Below, in pieces: positions 26,661 through 35,546 of a DNA stretch of 64,000 nucleotides. The DNA is from Alphaproteobacteria bacterium (GTDB lineage Bacteria; Pseudomonadota; Alphaproteobacteria; Rhodobacterales; Rhodobacteraceae): positions 1-64,000 of the forward strand of contig JAUILL010000010.1 of assembly GCA_030433335.1 (NCBI GenBank), given 5' to 3'. Every line of letters starts with the position of its first letter. The first letter of the stretch is position 1. The translations under genes and the position numbers were made by a program. The notes beneath the pieces were generated by a model. That model was not told the DNA's origin. It did no database searches and saw only the letters and a list, made by a program, of their open reading frames with translations.

Positions 26661-28033
26661 CAGCGCAGAGCCTCGCGGACTTCGGGATCGTCGAGGGTCA
26701 GGTCCAGAACTTTGCGGGTGCGCTCGACGATCTGGTCGATTTCCTCTTCGGTGCAGCAGAGGGGCGGCGCGTAGCCGAAAATGCCTTGGGCAAAGGAGCG
26801 CACGATCAGTCCATGCTCCCATGCGCGGTCAAAGAGGCGCGTGGCGGGCTGGACGCTGGCGGGCAACGGGGTCTTGGCCTCTTTGTCGGTGACCAGTTCC
26901 ACGGCGGCCAGCATCCCGCGGCCGCGCACATCACCGACCAGCGGATGATCCATCAGGCCATTCAGACCGGCCATCAGGCGCGCGCCCATCTTCTCGCCAT
27001 TCTCCAGCAAACCGCCTTCGTACAGCGCCAGAACCTCCAGCCCCACGGCCGCCGACACAGGGTGGCCCGAGTAGGTGAAGCCGTGGCCGATCGCCTTGGC
27101 CCCTGCCCCGTCGCTGAGGGTCTGGTAAACGTGATCCGACATGAACACCGCACCCATGGGCACATAGCCAGAGGTCAGGCCTTTGGCAGTGGTCATCAGG
27201 TCGGGAACGATGCCCTCTTCGGAACAGGTAAACAGCGGGCCGGTGCGGCCGAAACCGCTGATCACCTCGTCGGCGATGAACAGAACGCCGTATTCGGTGC
27301 AGACATCGCGCATGGCTTTGATCCAGCCCTTGGGCGGAACCAGAACGCCGCCCGAGCCTTGGATCGGCTCCACATAGAAGGCCGCGACTTTGTCCGCGCC
27401 GATGGCTTCGATCTTGGCCCGCAGTTCCGCGACCGAGGCGTCGATGATCGCCTGCGGATCGGTGCCCACGGGGTTACGATACACGTAGTGCGACGAAATT
27501 TTATGCTGCCACGGATAGGGCAAGCCGAACCCGTCATGGAATGCGCTCAGCGCGGTCAGACCAGCCCCCAGCGAGGACGAGCCGTGATAGCCATTCTCGA
27601 CCGAGATGAACTGATCGCGCTCGGGCTGGCCTTTGACATGCCAGTAATAGCGGACAAAGCGGATGGTGCTGTCCACCGCGTCCGACCCGCCAAGGGTAAA
27701 GTAGACGTGGTTCAGATCACCGGGGGCACGCTCGGCCAGCGCGGCGGCCAGCTTGATCGGCGCCTCGGCCCCCAGATCAAAGTACCCCGTGGCATAGGGC
27801 AAACGGCGCATCTGCTCGGTCGCGGCCTCGATCACCGTCTCTTGGCCGTAGCCCGCGTTCACACACCACAGGCCCGCGAAACCATCGATCAACTCGCGCC
27901 CTTCGGCATCAGTGACGCGCGCGCCTTTGGCCGAGGTCAGGACGCGAACGCCGCGTGCTTCGTGACCTTGAAAGGAGGACACAGGGTGGATCAGGTGCTG
28001 GCGGTCCAGCTCGACAAGGGAATTGGTCAGCAT
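26660..28033 (-). CDS. Class III (omega-type) aminotransferase
   Basis: A 457-residue PLP aminotransferase of the aspartate-aminotransferase-family/SpuC or omega-amino-acid-pyruvate type. Key elements are LWCVNAGYG, FTLGGSDAVDSTIRF, ENGYHGSSSLG, the PLP-aspartate in FIADEVISGFGRTG, and the Schiff-base lysine in TTAKGLTSGYVPMG. The start has CCGGAG. It transfers a terminal amino group, from compounds such as polyamines, taurine or beta-alanine, to pyruvate. Coupling with the 2-hydroxyacid dehydrogenase downstream and the acetyltransferase upstream suggests amine catabolism. Confidence 0.87.
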   Translation of the reverse strand: MLTNSLVELDRQHLIHPVSSFQGHEARGVRVLTSAKGARVTDAEGRELIDGFAGLWCVNAGYGQETVIEAATEQMRRLPYATGYFDLGAEAPIKLAAALAERAPGDLNHVYFTLGGSDAVDSTIRFVRYYWHVKGQPERDQFISVENGYHGSSSLGAGLTALSAFHDGFGLPYPWQHKISSHYVYRNPVGTDPQAIIDASVAELRAKIEAIGADKVAAFYVEPIQGSGGVLVPPKGWIKAMRDVCTEYGVLFIADEVISGFGRTGPLFTCSEEGIVPDLMTTAKGLTSGYVPMGAVFMSDHVYQTLSDGAGAKAIGHGFTYSGHPVSAAVGLEVLALYEGGLLENGEKMGARLMAGLNGLMDHPLVGDVRGRGMLAAVELVTDKEAKTPLPASVQPATRLFDRAWEHGLIVRSFAQGIFGYAPPLCCTEEEIDQIVERTRKVLDLTLDDPEVREALR

Positions 28034-28048
28034 AATCTTGCTCCGGAA

Positions 28049-28900
28049 TTAGCCGAGTGCCTGAGACACGAGGGCGAAGGTTTTGAAAGGGGTGGGATGC
28101 GGCGCGTGGGCAGGCATCTGCATGGCGGTGCCGCCGCCCACATGGGTCAGGCCAAGCGTTTCCATGTGCCCGCCAAGGGCGTCCGAGGTCAGGTCGATCC
28201 GCAGGAATTTGCCTTTGGCTTGGGTCGCGGCAGCGTCGATCAGGGCACGGGCGGCGATGGCATCCTCGGCCACCACGGGGCCGACGACCATGCCCCGCCC
28301 GAATTCTCGCAACATGGCAAAGCCGCCTGCGGTGGTCAGGACAGTGCCCGTGGAGGCAATCTGTTCCAGCAGGTGATGGCGCGACATACCCGATGCGGAT
28401 TGATCGATTTTCGTCAGGTCGTGCAGGTCGGCCCTGCCCGTTTTGACAGGCTGTTCGGGGGTGTGGGCCTGCGCAATGCCTTGGTATTGGTGGATTTGGC
28501 CGTGGGCGACAAACCCCAGCTTTTCATAGAGCGGCAGGCCGTCCTTGGTCGCCACCAGCCGCAGGGTTTTCCCTTGCCCCAGCGCGATAATCGCGTCCAT
28601 CAGGCGGCGGCCTAGGCCGCGGCCACGGCAGGCTTCGTCCACGATGATCATGTTCAGGGTCGCCACATCCCCAAAGTCGGAACACAAGGCGGTGCCGACG
28701 ATCTGGCCCCCATCCAGCGCCACGACCCCTTTGGCGGTGGTCAAGGTCAGGGCCCAATCCTCGGCGCGGTGGGGCCAGCCGGCCTGCTGCGACAGGCGCA
28801 GGGCCCCCGCGATATGCTCGGGGCCAAAGGGGGCCAAGGTGATCTGCTGAGGCGAAGGGTAGTTCAGGGTGTCCATCGTCATCGGGTCCATTCTGTTCAT
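28049..28900 (-). CDS. GNAT acetyltransferase with YitH-type second domain
   Basis: A 283-residue protein. The N-terminal GNAT domain (about residues 10-140) has the acetyl-CoA loop CRGRGLGRRLM. The C-terminal half (about 160-283) resembles the second acetyltransferase-like domain of YitH proteins. The start is uncertain because several in-frame ATGs lie within the first nine codons and none has a strong ribosome binding site. It lies 15 bp before the aminotransferase gene. A paralogue with the same two-domain layout is at 32704. It could acetylate a polyamine or amino acid. Confidence 0.75.
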   Translation of the reverse strand: MNRMDPMTMDTLNYPSPQQITLAPFGPEHIAGALRLSQQAGWPHRAEDWALTLTTAKGVVALDGGQIVGTALCSDFGDVATLNMIIVDEACRGRGLGRRLMDAIIALGQGKTLRLVATKDGLPLYEKLGFVAHGQIHQYQGIAQAHTPEQPVKTGRADLHDLTKIDQSASGMSRHHLLEQIASTGTVLTTAGGFAMLREFGRGMVVGPVVAEDAIAARALIDAAATQAKGKFLRIDLTSDALGGHMETLGLTHVGGGTAMQMPAHAPHPTPFKTFALVSQALG

Positions 28901-28918
28901 GGCCAGATTAGGAGGACG

Positions 28919-29002
28919 CCCGCGGCATGATCCGTTTGATGCTGTGGCAGGGCGGCAGTTTGGGCTGCCAACACCCTGCCCCGCCGCAGAAAATGCCGCG
29001 GG
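28919..29002 (-). repeat. Nested inverted repeats in the leader of the acetyltransferase operon
   Basis: Three concentric dyads occupy the whole gap. The outer is CCCGCGGCAT at 28919-28928 with its complement at 28993-29002 (10 bp). The middle is GGCAGGG at 28946-28952 with CCCTGCC at 28974-28980. The inner is GGCAG at 28954-28958 with CTGCC at 28965-28969. A transcript could fold into one long structured element. No U-tract follows, so it does not look like a plain terminator. Confidence 0.5.
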
Positions 29003-29011
29003 TGATTTGGG

Positions 29012-30130
29012 TTAGGCCGACAGGTGGCGACCCAGCGCCAGAACCATCTGCGCGGCCGCATCTAGTTCGTGGGCAGTCAGGTATTCCTCTGGCTTGTGCG
29101 CGCGAGAGATGTCGCTTGGTCCGCAAATAACCGAGGGGATGCCCGCCTGCTGAAAGAGGCCCGCTTCGGTGCCGTAACTGACTGCTCCGATTGGGGAATT
29201 GCCCGACAGGCGTTCGGCGAGTTGGGCCAAGGGTGCCTCGGGGGCGAGGGCCAAGGCGGGATAGGACGAGATGATCTCGGCGGTCACATCGGGTGGGCAG
29301 GCCGCGATGATCGGGGCCAGCAGGGTTTCGGGGTCGACACCGGCGATGGCGCGGGCCTCGATCTGGGCCGAAGCGTGGTCGGGGATGATGTTGACCGCTT
29401 GGCCGCCCGCAACCGTGCCGATTTGCAGCGACGAATAAGGGGGCGCGAAACGGTTATCAAAGGGGCCAGATTTCAGCGCCTCGGCCTGTTCCGCCGCCGC
29501 CGATAGCACCGGAAGCAAGGCGTGGATCGCGTTCACCCCCAGATCGGGGCGGGAGCTGTGGCCGGAGAGCCCGTGCGCAGTCAGGCGCAGGGCGGCTTTG
29601 CCTTTGTGCGCCAGAACGGGGGTCATGTCCGACGGCTCTCCGACAAAGCACCCCAAGGGCGGCGCGATCAGGTCTGGCAGGGCGGCGATCAGGTGGGGTA
29701 CGCCTTTGCACCCTGCCTCTTCGTCATAGGACAGGGCGATATGGATGGGCGCGCTCAGGGGCATCGCGGCCAGATCGGGGGCCATCGCCAGAACGGCGGC
29801 GACATAGCCCTTCATATCGCAGGCCCCGCGCCCGATCAGGCGGTCACCCTCGTGGCGCAATACAAACGGATCGGCCAGCCATTCGGGTTCACCCGCAGGG
29901 ACCACATCCACGTGGCCCGACAGGATGAACCCCGGCACCGCAGGATCGCCGATGGTGGCCAGCAGATTATACCGGTCACCTTCGGGGCCTTGCAGCAGAT
30001 GATGCGGGATGCCGTGGCCGGTCAGGTAATCGCAGACAAACTCCATCAGCGCGCCGTTGCCCTGCCCCACCACCGTGGGAAAGCCAACCAGCCGTTCCAG
30101 CATCTGTTCTGGGGTGTACCGATCCGCCAT
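29012..30130 (-). CDS. argE: M20-family deacylase, acetylornithine deacetylase-like
   Basis: A 372-residue zinc metallo-aminoacylase of the M20 family. The first metal motif is SGHVDVVPAG, with GRGACDMKGYVAAVLAM supplying the bridging aspartate, and SYDEEAGCKGVPHL holding the catalytic and metal glutamates. The dimerisation domain follows and the C-terminal metal histidine is in the AHKPEEY stretch. It removes acetyl or similar acyl groups from amino acids. It sits three bases after the cupin gene, and an acetyltransferase gene lies downstream, so its job may be in a catabolic N-acyl cycle rather than arginine synthesis. Confidence 0.83.
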   Translation of the reverse strand: MADRYTPEQMLERLVGFPTVVGQGNGALMEFVCDYLTGHGIPHHLLQGPEGDRYNLLATIGDPAVPGFILSGHVDVVPAGEPEWLADPFVLRHEGDRLIGRGACDMKGYVAAVLAMAPDLAAMPLSAPIHIALSYDEEAGCKGVPHLIAALPDLIAPPLGCFVGEPSDMTPVLAHKGKAALRLTAHGLSGHSSRPDLGVNAIHALLPVLSAAAEQAEALKSGPFDNRFAPPYSSLQIGTVAGGQAVNIIPDHASAQIEARAIAGVDPETLLAPIIAACPPDVTAEIISSYPALALAPEAPLAQLAERLSGNSPIGAVSYGTEAGLFQQAGIPSVICGPSDISRAHKPEEYLTAHELDAAAQMVLALGRHLSA

Positions 30131-30133
30131 GGC

Positions 30134-30502
30134 TCAGGACGCAATCACAAAGATTTTGCGCAGGGTTTCCAGTGTTTCCCACGTGCCGACGAAACCGGGC
30201 TTCATGATAAAGCTATCGCCAGCGGTGAAGGTGTGCGCAGTGCCGCCATCCTCCGTGATCACGCACTTGCCGGACAGAATGTGACAGAATTCAAAGGTTT
30301 CGCCCTTCATCGAGATGGTCTTGCCGGGGGTCGTCTCCCAGATGCCGGTGCGGATTTTACCCCATTTGGAGGCCTCGGCGATGGCGGCGTCCAGTTCCCA
30401 CGTTTGATAGGCGGGGTTGCCTTCAATCAGGCGGTCGGGGGCAGCCGAAGCCAGCACGGGATCAAAGGTCGGCGCGGTATTTACGGGCAGAAGTTTGGTC
30501 AT
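30134..30502 (-). CDS. Small cupin-domain protein (Cupin_3/DUF861)
   Basis: A 122-residue single cupin. The core is GIWETTPGKTISMKGETFE and then CHILSGKCVITEDGG, typical of the ureidoglycine-aminohydrolase-like DUF861 group. The start at 30502 is taken because the longer frame runs through GC-rich intergenic sequence with no support. Family members near amine and amino-acid catabolic genes are common but their role is unclear. It is divergent from the HAD gene at 30706. Confidence 0.8.
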   Translation of the reverse strand: MTKLLPVNTAPTFDPVLASAAPDRLIEGNPAYQTWELDAAIAEASKWGKIRTGIWETTPGKTISMKGETFEFCHILSGKCVITEDGGTAHTFTAGDSFIMKPGFVGTWETLETLRKIFVIAS

Positions 30503-30614
30503 GTCAGGTCCAATCCATAGGTCTGCCGCCAGAGTGCCCCGCCCGCCCCCGCGCCAGTCACCGAACATCGCGCCTTGGCGGCATCCCGTGCCGTGGGTCA
30601 CCGGCGATACGGAA

Positions 30615-30629
30615 TTTCGTGCCACGAAA
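30615..30629. promoter_or_regulatory. 15-bp palindrome between cupin and HAD operons
   Basis: TTTCGTG at 30615-30621 and CACGAAA at 30623-30629 surround a single central base, a perfect dyad in the divergent 203-bp region. It is a strong candidate operator for control of both directions. No regulator gene is immediately next to it. Confidence 0.45.
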
Positions 30630-30705
30630 CGGGCAAACGCGGCGCACTGTGCCTGCCCGCCCGCGCCACACTGACAGCATCCAAGATTGTCCAAGGACCG
30701 CTGAC

Positions 30706-31371
30706 ATGACCTTCCGCCCCAAATTCATCACCTTTGACTGCCACGGCACCATGATCCTGTTCGATATGGCCGGTGCGGCGCGCGATCATTACGGCGCGAT
30801 CCTGAGCCCCGCGCAGATGGACAAGTTCATCGCCGATTTCTCGGCCTACCGTCTGGATGAGGTGCTCGGCGCGTGGAAACCCTATGCCGAGATTGTCTAC
30901 AACGCGCTGGAGCGGACCTGTAAACGGAACGGCGTCGCCTTTGACCCAGCTGTGGCCGAGGACATCTATAACCGCGTGCCGACTTGGGGCCCTCATGCGG
31001 ATGTGCCCGCCGGTCTGGCCAAGATCGCGCCGGAAATTCCTCTGGTCGCGCTGACCAACTCGATGAACGCGCAGATCCCGCATAACATCGCGAAACTGGG
31101 TGCACCGATTGCCCATGTATTCACTGCTGAAAGCGCGGGCGCTTACAAGCCGCAAATGAAGGCGTTTGAATACATGTTGGACCAACTGGGCTGCGGGCCA
31201 GAGGATATTCTGCACGTGTCCTCGAGCTTTCGCTACGATCTGATGACCGCCCACGACATGGGGATCAAGAACAAGGTCTGGGTGAACCGCGGCCATGAAC
31301 CTGCGAACCCCTATTACGGCTACACCGAGATCAAGGATGTGTCCGAACTGCCCGCCGTTGTGGGCCTATAA
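30706..31371 (+). CDS. HAD-superfamily hydrolase, haloacid dehalogenase type II-like (second copy)
   Basis: A 221-residue HAD hydrolase. Motif I is TFDCHGTMILFDMAG, motif II is in ALTNSMNAQ, motif III lysine is in YKPQMKAF, and motif IV is in SSSFRYDLMTAHDMG. The start at 30706 has AAGGA and the frame before it is not supported. It is a divergent paralogue of the HAD gene at 24729 and is co-transcribed with the PuuB-like oxidase 13 bp downstream. The reaction, whether dehalogenation, dephosphorylation or other hydrolysis, is unknown. Confidence 0.82.
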   Translation: MTFRPKFITFDCHGTMILFDMAGAARDHYGAILSPAQMDKFIADFSAYRLDEVLGAWKPYAEIVYNALERTCKRNGVAFDPAVAEDIYNRVPTWGPHADVPAGLAKIAPEIPLVALTNSMNAQIPHNIAKLGAPIAHVFTAESAGAYKPQMKAFEYMLDQLGCGPEDILHVSSSFRYDLMTAHDMGIKNKVWVNRGHEPANPYYGYTEIKDVSELPAVVGL

Positions 31372-31383
31372 GCGGAGGCTACT

Positions 31384-32673
31384 ATGAAATACATGTCCTA
31401 CTGGCATGACACGGCGGCACCCTTTGCAGCCGCCATGCAAGGCCCTGTGGAGGGCAAGGTCGATGTGGCGATCATCGGCGCAGGTTTCACCGGCCTCAGC
31501 GCCGCCCGCAAGCTGGCCCGCGAAGGGGTCAGCGTGGCTGTGCTAGAGGCCGACCATGTGGGCGCAGGCGGATCGGGGCGCAACGGAGGGCACCTGAACA
31601 ACGGGGTCGCCCATGGCTATGCCGATGCCAAGGCGCATTTGGGGGCCGAACAGGCGCACACCTTGTACCACGCCTATGATCGGTCGATCGACATGATCGA
31701 AGAGGTCATTCGCGAAGAAAACATCGCCTGTGATTTCCGCCGCTCGGGCAAGCTGAAGCTGGCGTCAAAGCCCTCTCATGTGGACGGGCTGAAGGCCAAT
31801 TTTGACCTGATCCACCGTGAGGTCGATCCCGACACACGCTGGCTGTCGAAATCCGATCTGGCGGGCGAAGTCGGCGGAGAGGCGTTCCATGGCGGGATGC
31901 TCTATGAGAAGTCCGCCATGATGCACATGGGCAAATATGTGCAGGGTTTGGGGTCGGCTGCGGCCCGTCATGGGGCACAGATTTGGGAAAACGCGCCTTT
32001 TACCGCGCGGGACAAAACCGCGACCGGATGGCGGCTGACCACACCCAAAGGTACCATCGAGGCGGATCGCGTGATCGCCGCCACTGGCGCGTACGGCGGG
32101 CGGGTCAAAGGATCGCCCTTGGGCTTTTTCCGCCGTCGCATCATCTCGGTCGGGTCGTTTATCATCGCCACCCGCCCCCTGACCGAACAAGAGATCGCGC
32201 AGACCGTGCCGGGGAACCGCACCTATGTGACCTCGATGAATATTGGGAACTACTTCCGCCTGTCGCCGGACAACCGGCTGATCTTTGGCGGGCGGGCAAG
32301 GTTCTCTGCCACGTCGGACCAGCAATCGGACGCCAAATCGGGCGAAATCCTGCGCGCCAGCATGGAGCGTCTCTTCCCGCATGTGAAAGACATCCAGATC
32401 GACTACTGCTGGGGCGGCCTCGTGGGCATGACCCAAGACCGCTATCCCCGCGCTGGCGAAGCCGACGGCATGATCTATGGCATGGGGTATTCAGGCCACG
32501 GGGCACAGATGTCGACCCTGCTGGGGCAATCGCTGGCCGATCTGGCGATGGGCCGGACAGACACCAACCCGCTAGCGGGCATGAGCTGGCCAACGATCCC
32601 GATGCATAGCGGTAAGCCGTGGTTCCTGCCACTGGTGGGCCTGTATTTCGGGCTGAAAGACCGCCTGAGCTAA
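31384..32673 (+). CDS. PuuB-like FAD-dependent amine oxidase
   Basis: A 429-residue DAO-family flavoprotein like gamma-glutamylputrescine oxidase. The N-terminal YWHDTA segment precedes DVAIIGAGFTGLSAARKL, and GAGGSGRNGGHLNNG is the region next to the flavin in PuuB. The C-terminus carries YGMGYSGHGAQMSTLLGQ. CGGAGG stands before the start. With the GS-like gene at 35547 it may form a glutamylation-oxidation route for amines, though the two genes are 3 kb apart. Confidence 0.85.
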   Translation: MKYMSYWHDTAAPFAAAMQGPVEGKVDVAIIGAGFTGLSAARKLAREGVSVAVLEADHVGAGGSGRNGGHLNNGVAHGYADAKAHLGAEQAHTLYHAYDRSIDMIEEVIREENIACDFRRSGKLKLASKPSHVDGLKANFDLIHREVDPDTRWLSKSDLAGEVGGEAFHGGMLYEKSAMMHMGKYVQGLGSAAARHGAQIWENAPFTARDKTATGWRLTTPKGTIEADRVIAATGAYGGRVKGSPLGFFRRRIISVGSFIIATRPLTEQEIAQTVPGNRTYVTSMNIGNYFRLSPDNRLIFGGRARFSATSDQQSDAKSGEILRASMERLFPHVKDIQIDYCWGGLVGMTQDRYPRAGEADGMIYGMGYSGHGAQMSTLLGQSLADLAMGRTDTNPLAGMSWPTIPMHSGKPWFLPLVGLYFGLKDRLS

Positions 32674-32676
32674 ACC

Positions 32677-32703
32677 AAAGGGGCCGCTTTGGCCCCTTTT
32701 TCG
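32677..32703. terminator. Bidirectional rho-independent terminator
   Basis: AAAGGGGCC at 32677-32685 pairs with GGCCCCTTT at 32691-32699 around a five-base loop, followed by TTTTTCG on the plus strand. It ends the PuuB-like operon and could also serve the convergent acetyltransferase gene. Confidence 0.85.
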
Positions 32704-33672
32704 TTAACCCAGAGAGTGCGCCGCAAGACCATAGGTCAGCGGTCCATCTTCGGCGCGGCGCTGACGGCCCATGTACATCTCGGTCACGGTGTCAAAAACA
32801 CCCAACCCCGCCGCCGCGAGGAACGCTTTGAACGGCTCGCTTTGTTGCGGTGTGTCCATGCGGGTAAATTTCCCCTCACACTCTTGCAGCAAGGGCGCGA
32901 CCAGCCGCATCGCCATCGCGTCGTCATCGGCGACCACGGGGCCAACCAGTTCACCCTTGCCGAATTGACGGCGCAAGGCATAACCGCAGACAGACCCACT
33001 ACGCTCGGCGACAACGCCGGTCGAGACAGCCAGCAAGGCCTGCATCACCGTCTCGCGGTTGGCGCCATAGGCGTGGGTGTCCAGTTCCAGAATTGCAGCG
33101 TGATCGGCCTCTGTCATCGGACGAATATCGAGCCCAGCAATCGGTTCAGGCAAGCGGATGGCACGTGCGATCCCTTGTTGCTGCCAGATCAAGCCGACGG
33201 GATCAAAACCAGCCGCCACGTAGAGCCGGTAGCCCGAACGCGTCGCACTCAGCCGCAGATCACGTCCTTCGCAATCCTGCATAATGTGCTGCAACAGCCG
33301 GCGCCCTGCCCCCAGCGATTGCAGGCGCGGTGTCGTGACCATCATCCCAAGCATCGCAAAGTCGTCGCCCATGTGGAAATACATTGACGATCCCAAGGGA
33401 CGGCCAATCGAGTCCAGCGCGATATACCCTTTGCCGAGTTGGACAAACAGCTCCAGATCGCGCGGACGGTGGGGCCAGAAAACGCCGACAGACAGCTCGT
33501 GCAGCAGTCCGGTCCGCGACGGGTCCACAGGCTCGACCACGGCGGAAAACGTATCCAGAACCAGCTCTGCTTCTTCGGGCAAGGGTGCGCCGGCCATAAA
33601 GGCCGCCTGACGCTCTGCCGAGGGGGTCACAGGGCTGGCGGGACGCGAGTCCGTTGCGGGCATCATAGGCAT
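32704..33672 (-). CDS. GNAT acetyltransferase with YitH-type second domain (second copy)
   Basis: A 322-residue protein. A GNAT domain (about residues 45-180) contains the acetyl-CoA loop LQSLGAGRRLLQ, and the second domain (about 190-310) carries MTEADHAAILELDTHAYGANRE and ends in a region similar to the gene at 28049. An extra N-terminal tail of about 35 residues is rich in Pro, Ala and Thr. Start choice is ambiguous among three close ATGs. The two paralogues lie within 5 kb, one on each side of the HAD and oxidase genes. Confidence 0.75.
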   Translation of the reverse strand: MPMMPATDSRPASPVTPSAERQAAFMAGAPLPEEAELVLDTFSAVVEPVDPSRTGLLHELSVGVFWPHRPRDLELFVQLGKGYIALDSIGRPLGSSMYFHMGDDFAMLGMMVTTPRLQSLGAGRRLLQHIMQDCEGRDLRLSATRSGYRLYVAAGFDPVGLIWQQQGIARAIRLPEPIAGLDIRPMTEADHAAILELDTHAYGANRETVMQALLAVSTGVVAERSGSVCGYALRRQFGKGELVGPVVADDDAMAMRLVAPLLQECEGKFTRMDTPQQSEPFKAFLAAAGLGVFDTVTEMYMGRQRRAEDGPLTYGLAAHSLG

Positions 33673-33912
33673 TCTATTCCGTTTTCTGTTCGTATCACTG
33701 GCGGCAGCGGCAGCGGATTTCCCCTCTGCCCATCGACTATGGAGCGCTTCGGATGGCGTTTTCTACCGAATACGCGCGCAGGCCAAAAGATTATGCCGCG
33801 CCTGACCTGCGCTGAATGGGGCAGTTCCCCATTATGCCAGCTTGACGGCGCCATCGATGCGCGTAAATGCGCGATTGCGGACGACATGCTCCGCTCTATT
33901 CCAGACACTTCG

Positions 33913-34854
33913 ATGATTCCTGTCCTGATGTCCTCTGGCGATCTGATTGCAGACCGCCGTGCCGATTACGCAGAGGCCTTGCTGCCCGACGATCCCGCCA
34001 GCGCCGCCGAGCTTTACGAACAGGCCTTGGCACTGGCCCCCCATTGGACCGCTGGATGGTACAGGCTCGGGGATATTCGGGACAAATCGGGCCTGAGCGG
34101 CGCGGTCGAGGCATTCGAAACCGCGCTGGCCTGCGACCCTGCGGATCGGCTTGGCGCAAGCTTGCGACTGGACATGCTCCGAGATCGCTCGATGGCGGAT
34201 GCCATGCCCCCCGCATTTGTCGAGGCGCTGTTTGATCAATACGCGCCAAAGTTCGAGGCCGCGTTGGTGGACCAGCTCTCCTATTGCGGACCGCAGTTGA
34301 TGGCGGAACAGATTGCGGGGCCTGTGGGCTCAGTTCTGGATTTGGGCTGCGGCACGGGCTTGATGGGCGTGGAATTGCGGCCCCGATGCGCAAAATTAAC
34401 CGGCTGGGATATCTCGGCCGAGATGCTGCGGTCCTGCCGCGCCAAAGGCATCTATGATCGTCTGGAAAAGCGCGACCTGAACGCCTTGCCAGCGCCGGAC
34501 CAAACGTGGGATCTGATCACGGCAGCAGACGTGTTTATTTATCTTGGCGCGCTGGAAAAGATCACCGGTTGGGTCGCTATGGCCCTGCGCCCCGAAGGCC
34601 AATTTGTCTTTTCTGTCGAAGAGCATAACGGCCCAGAAGCCTACGTTCTGCAAGACACCTGCCGCTATGCCCACAGCGCGCCCGCTCTGCAGGACCTGCT
34701 ATATCAAGCGGGCTTTGACTGCCGGATGACACGGGCGGTTCTGCGCATGGATCGGGACGCACCGGTTTGGGGGCTGATCGTTCTTGCGACGAAACGAGAC
34801 GGCAGTTCGCCTGCTTCGACCGATGGACACTACACCGCCCGGCTGCCCGCATAG
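33913..34854 (+). CDS. TPR-linked class I SAM-dependent methyltransferase
   Basis: A 313-residue protein from the chosen ATG. An N-terminal TPR-like helical part (ELYEQALALAPHWTAGWYRLG, about residues 35-55) precedes a class I methyltransferase domain whose SAM motif is VLDLGCGTGLMGVEL, followed by LTGWDISAEML. No good ribosome binding site decides the start, and in-frame ATGs occur at 33887, 33913 and 33928. The frame opens much farther upstream but overlaps the divergent acetyltransferase gene. The substrate is unknown. Similar proteins are annotated only as predicted TPR methyltransferases. Confidence 0.75.
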   Translation: MIPVLMSSGDLIADRRADYAEALLPDDPASAAELYEQALALAPHWTAGWYRLGDIRDKSGLSGAVEAFETALACDPADRLGASLRLDMLRDRSMADAMPPAFVEALFDQYAPKFEAALVDQLSYCGPQLMAEQIAGPVGSVLDLGCGTGLMGVELRPRCAKLTGWDISAEMLRSCRAKGIYDRLEKRDLNALPAPDQTWDLITAADVFIYLGALEKITGWVAMALRPEGQFVFSVEEHNGPEAYVLQDTCRYAHSAPALQDLLYQAGFDCRMTRAVLRMDRDAPVWGLIVLATKRDGSSPASTDGHYTARLPA

Positions 34855-34949
34855 GACCTGCGACATCAAGCTGCCGAACCGAATTTGAGTCTCGAAATGC
34901 AATCATAACGTGTGTATGCTGCAGGTTCTGATATGTGAGTAGGTGTTGT

Positions 34950-35441
34950 ATGATCCGTGTTTCGATTTCTGTTTTCGCAGTCCTGTCCATCGCTGGATGT
35001 GTAGCAACACCACCTCTGCCCTCAAACAACGCACCCCCCGTGCAAACTGAGACCTCGCAAGTTGCGACGCTGACCGGCAGCACCGAAATGGTTTCCTTGA
35101 TCAACGCAGAACGCGCCAAGGTCGGCCTCTCTCCGCTCAGTCCCGATGTGCATCTGTCCAAACTGGCCCGACAGCATGCGGAGTTGATGGTCAAGGATAA
35201 CTTCTTCAGCCATGACGTTCCCGGGGGCCTGACCTATGACCAGCGTATGGCGGCGGCGGGCTACAAGGAACGCAACCACGGCGAGAACATCTCTTACGGG
35301 CGCCGCGACCCCAGCTACACCGTCGCCGACTGGATGAAGTCCCGCGGGCACAAGGCGAACATTCTGGACCGCCAGTACGAGAAAATCGGTGTTGGCTCGG
35401 CCCGCCCCTATTACTGGGTGACAATTTTTTCGGATCGATAA
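34950..35441 (+). CDS. CAP/SCP-domain lipoprotein
   Basis: A 163-residue predicted lipoprotein. The signal peptide ends in the lipobox SIAGC (Cys at about residue 17). The mature part is a CAP (SCP/YkwD-like) domain with LINAERAKVGLSPL, LARQHAELMV, FFSHDVPGGLTYDQRM, GENISYG and SRGHKANIL. ATG at 34950 is preferred over a GTG five codons earlier because it gives a compact signal peptide. Such proteins are envelope-associated and their activity is mostly unknown. Confidence 0.82.
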   Translation: MIRVSISVFAVLSIAGCVATPPLPSNNAPPVQTETSQVATLTGSTEMVSLINAERAKVGLSPLSPDVHLSKLARQHAELMVKDNFFSHDVPGGLTYDQRMAAAGYKERNHGENISYGRRDPSYTVADWMKSRGHKANILDRQYEKIGVGSARPYYWVTIFSDR

Positions 35442-35546
35442 GCAGGCGCAGTATTTCCCGCTTTTCAAAGGCGTGGGTTTTCTATTTGATCAAATTTCGA
35501 AACGGGCCGGCTGAAGCCGCCCTGATGTGATCATTCGGAACGTTCC

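Noticed and set aside
26609..28615. 668-codon antisense frame over the aminotransferase
   Set aside because: Shadow of the aminotransferase and acetyltransferase genes, whose motifs are clear.
35488..35498. TTTGATCAAA palindrome before the glutamylamine synthetase gene
   Set aside because: It is missing the N4 spacer needed for FNR and is a short AT-rich palindrome that can occur by chance.
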